A stretch of DNA of 64,000 nucleotides from Piper betle (lineage: Eukaryota; Streptophyta; Magnoliopsida; Piperales; Piperaceae): assembly GCA_033002965.1 (NCBI GenBank), contig JAURVB010013279.1, forward strand, positions 1 through 64,000, read 5' to 3'. The translations under genes and the position numbers were made by a program. Below are positions 63,351 to 64,000 of this stretch, piece by piece; the first letter of the stretch is position 1, and each line of letters opens with the position of its first letter. The notes under the pieces were generated by a model. That model was not told where the DNA came from. It did not search any database and saw nothing but the letters and a program-made list of their open reading frames with translations.

Positions 63351-63479
63351 TTTATTTATTTTTTAAAATTTTTAAACGGGCGGTATTTAGGCTATTATAA
63401 TAAACGTTCCTGTTTTTAGTAATTATATCAGATTATCCTCCGTCTGGTAATATCGAAAAATGTGCCCCGTTTTAAGTAA

Positions 63480-63950
63480 AAAGCTCAAATTGTTGCCCCT
63501 CACACACACCGCCGATGATCCCCTTGGTGACTTCGCCGTCCTTCCTCTGCCGCCTACACGAGGGGTCCGAACACCGTTGAGGAGCTCCTCAACTGCCTCC
63601 TCGTGAAGAAGACGAAGCCCTCCGACGCCCACGACAGTGAAAATTTCGCGGCGTAGCGCCTGCTGACCAGTACCCGGTGGCAGGCGTTGAGCATTTATCC
63701 AGGCATACTGCAGGCGATGAGATTCTTCACTTAGATAACGAGCGTGGAGCGATGTGGCGGATTGCCTCTCGGACAACGCCCGCAAGGAGTTTTAGGAGGC
63801 AGGCCAGACCGAACCCCAGGTCATCACCCAACTGCCAACCGGCAGCTGGGAATCCCGGTGCAGGCGGCGTTAGATAGGATGGTGGAGAAGGGGAATCAAA
63901 TGGTGGAGGAGAAGAACAGAGATCGTCCAAGTCAAGGTCAAGAATGAATC
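63480..63950. other. GC-rich, coding-like block without a recognised product
   Basis: Base composition jumps from AT-rich to GC-rich, as at the 5' coding ends of the genes in this window. Open frames exist on both strands: minus 63785-63423 (120 codons, containing LHEEAVEELLNGVRTP), minus 63930-63727, and plus 63677-63877. None matches a family I know. It may be a truncated gene, a broken copy, or a GC-rich element end. The window ends before the context becomes clear. Confidence 0.3.
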
Positions 63951-64000
63951 TGGTCGGATAAAAGTTTGATTTCTTCTGGAAATTTGATTTCGTATTTTAT

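Overview
The window is nuclear DNA of a flowering plant: spliced GT-AG genes, AT-rich intergenic DNA, Ty3/gypsy chromovirus retrotransposons and small TIR or TRIM-type elements. Several genes have GC-rich 5' coding ends (COG2 exon 1, the SRPBCC gene), which is common in monocots. A non-grass monocot is my guess; the species cannot be read from the sequence.

Four protein-coding genes can be supported. (1) 773-5894, minus: snurportin-1, the import adaptor for m3G-capped snRNPs, 7 exons. (2) 21514-25700, plus: a CLC-a/b-type vacuolar nitrate/proton exchanger, 6 exons. (3) 40103-50003, plus: COG2, a subunit of the conserved oligomeric Golgi tethering complex, 12 exons, with a decayed gypsy element in intron 7. 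(4) 51479-52000, plus: an intronless SRPBCC/lachrymatory-factor-synthase-like protein. They act in unrelated housekeeping or metabolic roles and do not form a functional cluster.

The rest is mostly repeats. One Tekay/Del-like LTR family dominates: a solo LTR at 9127-12082, a diverged LTR-like block at about 30220-33015, a 3.9-kb solo LTR at 35689-39588, and a long but decayed element at 53879-62605 with a complete 5' LTR, tRNA-Met primer site, broken gag-pol and a 3' LTR cut to about 380 bp. Between 6.5 and 16.7 kb there are several copies of a G-rich repeat with complementary-looking ends. At 16.7-18.2 kb lies a TRIM-like element whose interior is an array of primer-binding-site/LTR junctions. 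The CLC gene has two introns built from internal duplications.

The main caution is that SNUPN and COG2 are complete and well spliced by family comparison, yet three single bases are missing from short runs inside their exons, and a possible fourth is missing at a CLC donor site. I read these as more likely assembly errors than pseudogenes, but the sequence alone cannot decide. I found no convincing undescribed gene system. The most unusual structures are the primer-site array, the in-frame 40-codon repeat abutting CLC exon 5, and an unexplained exon-like segment in the SNUPN intron.
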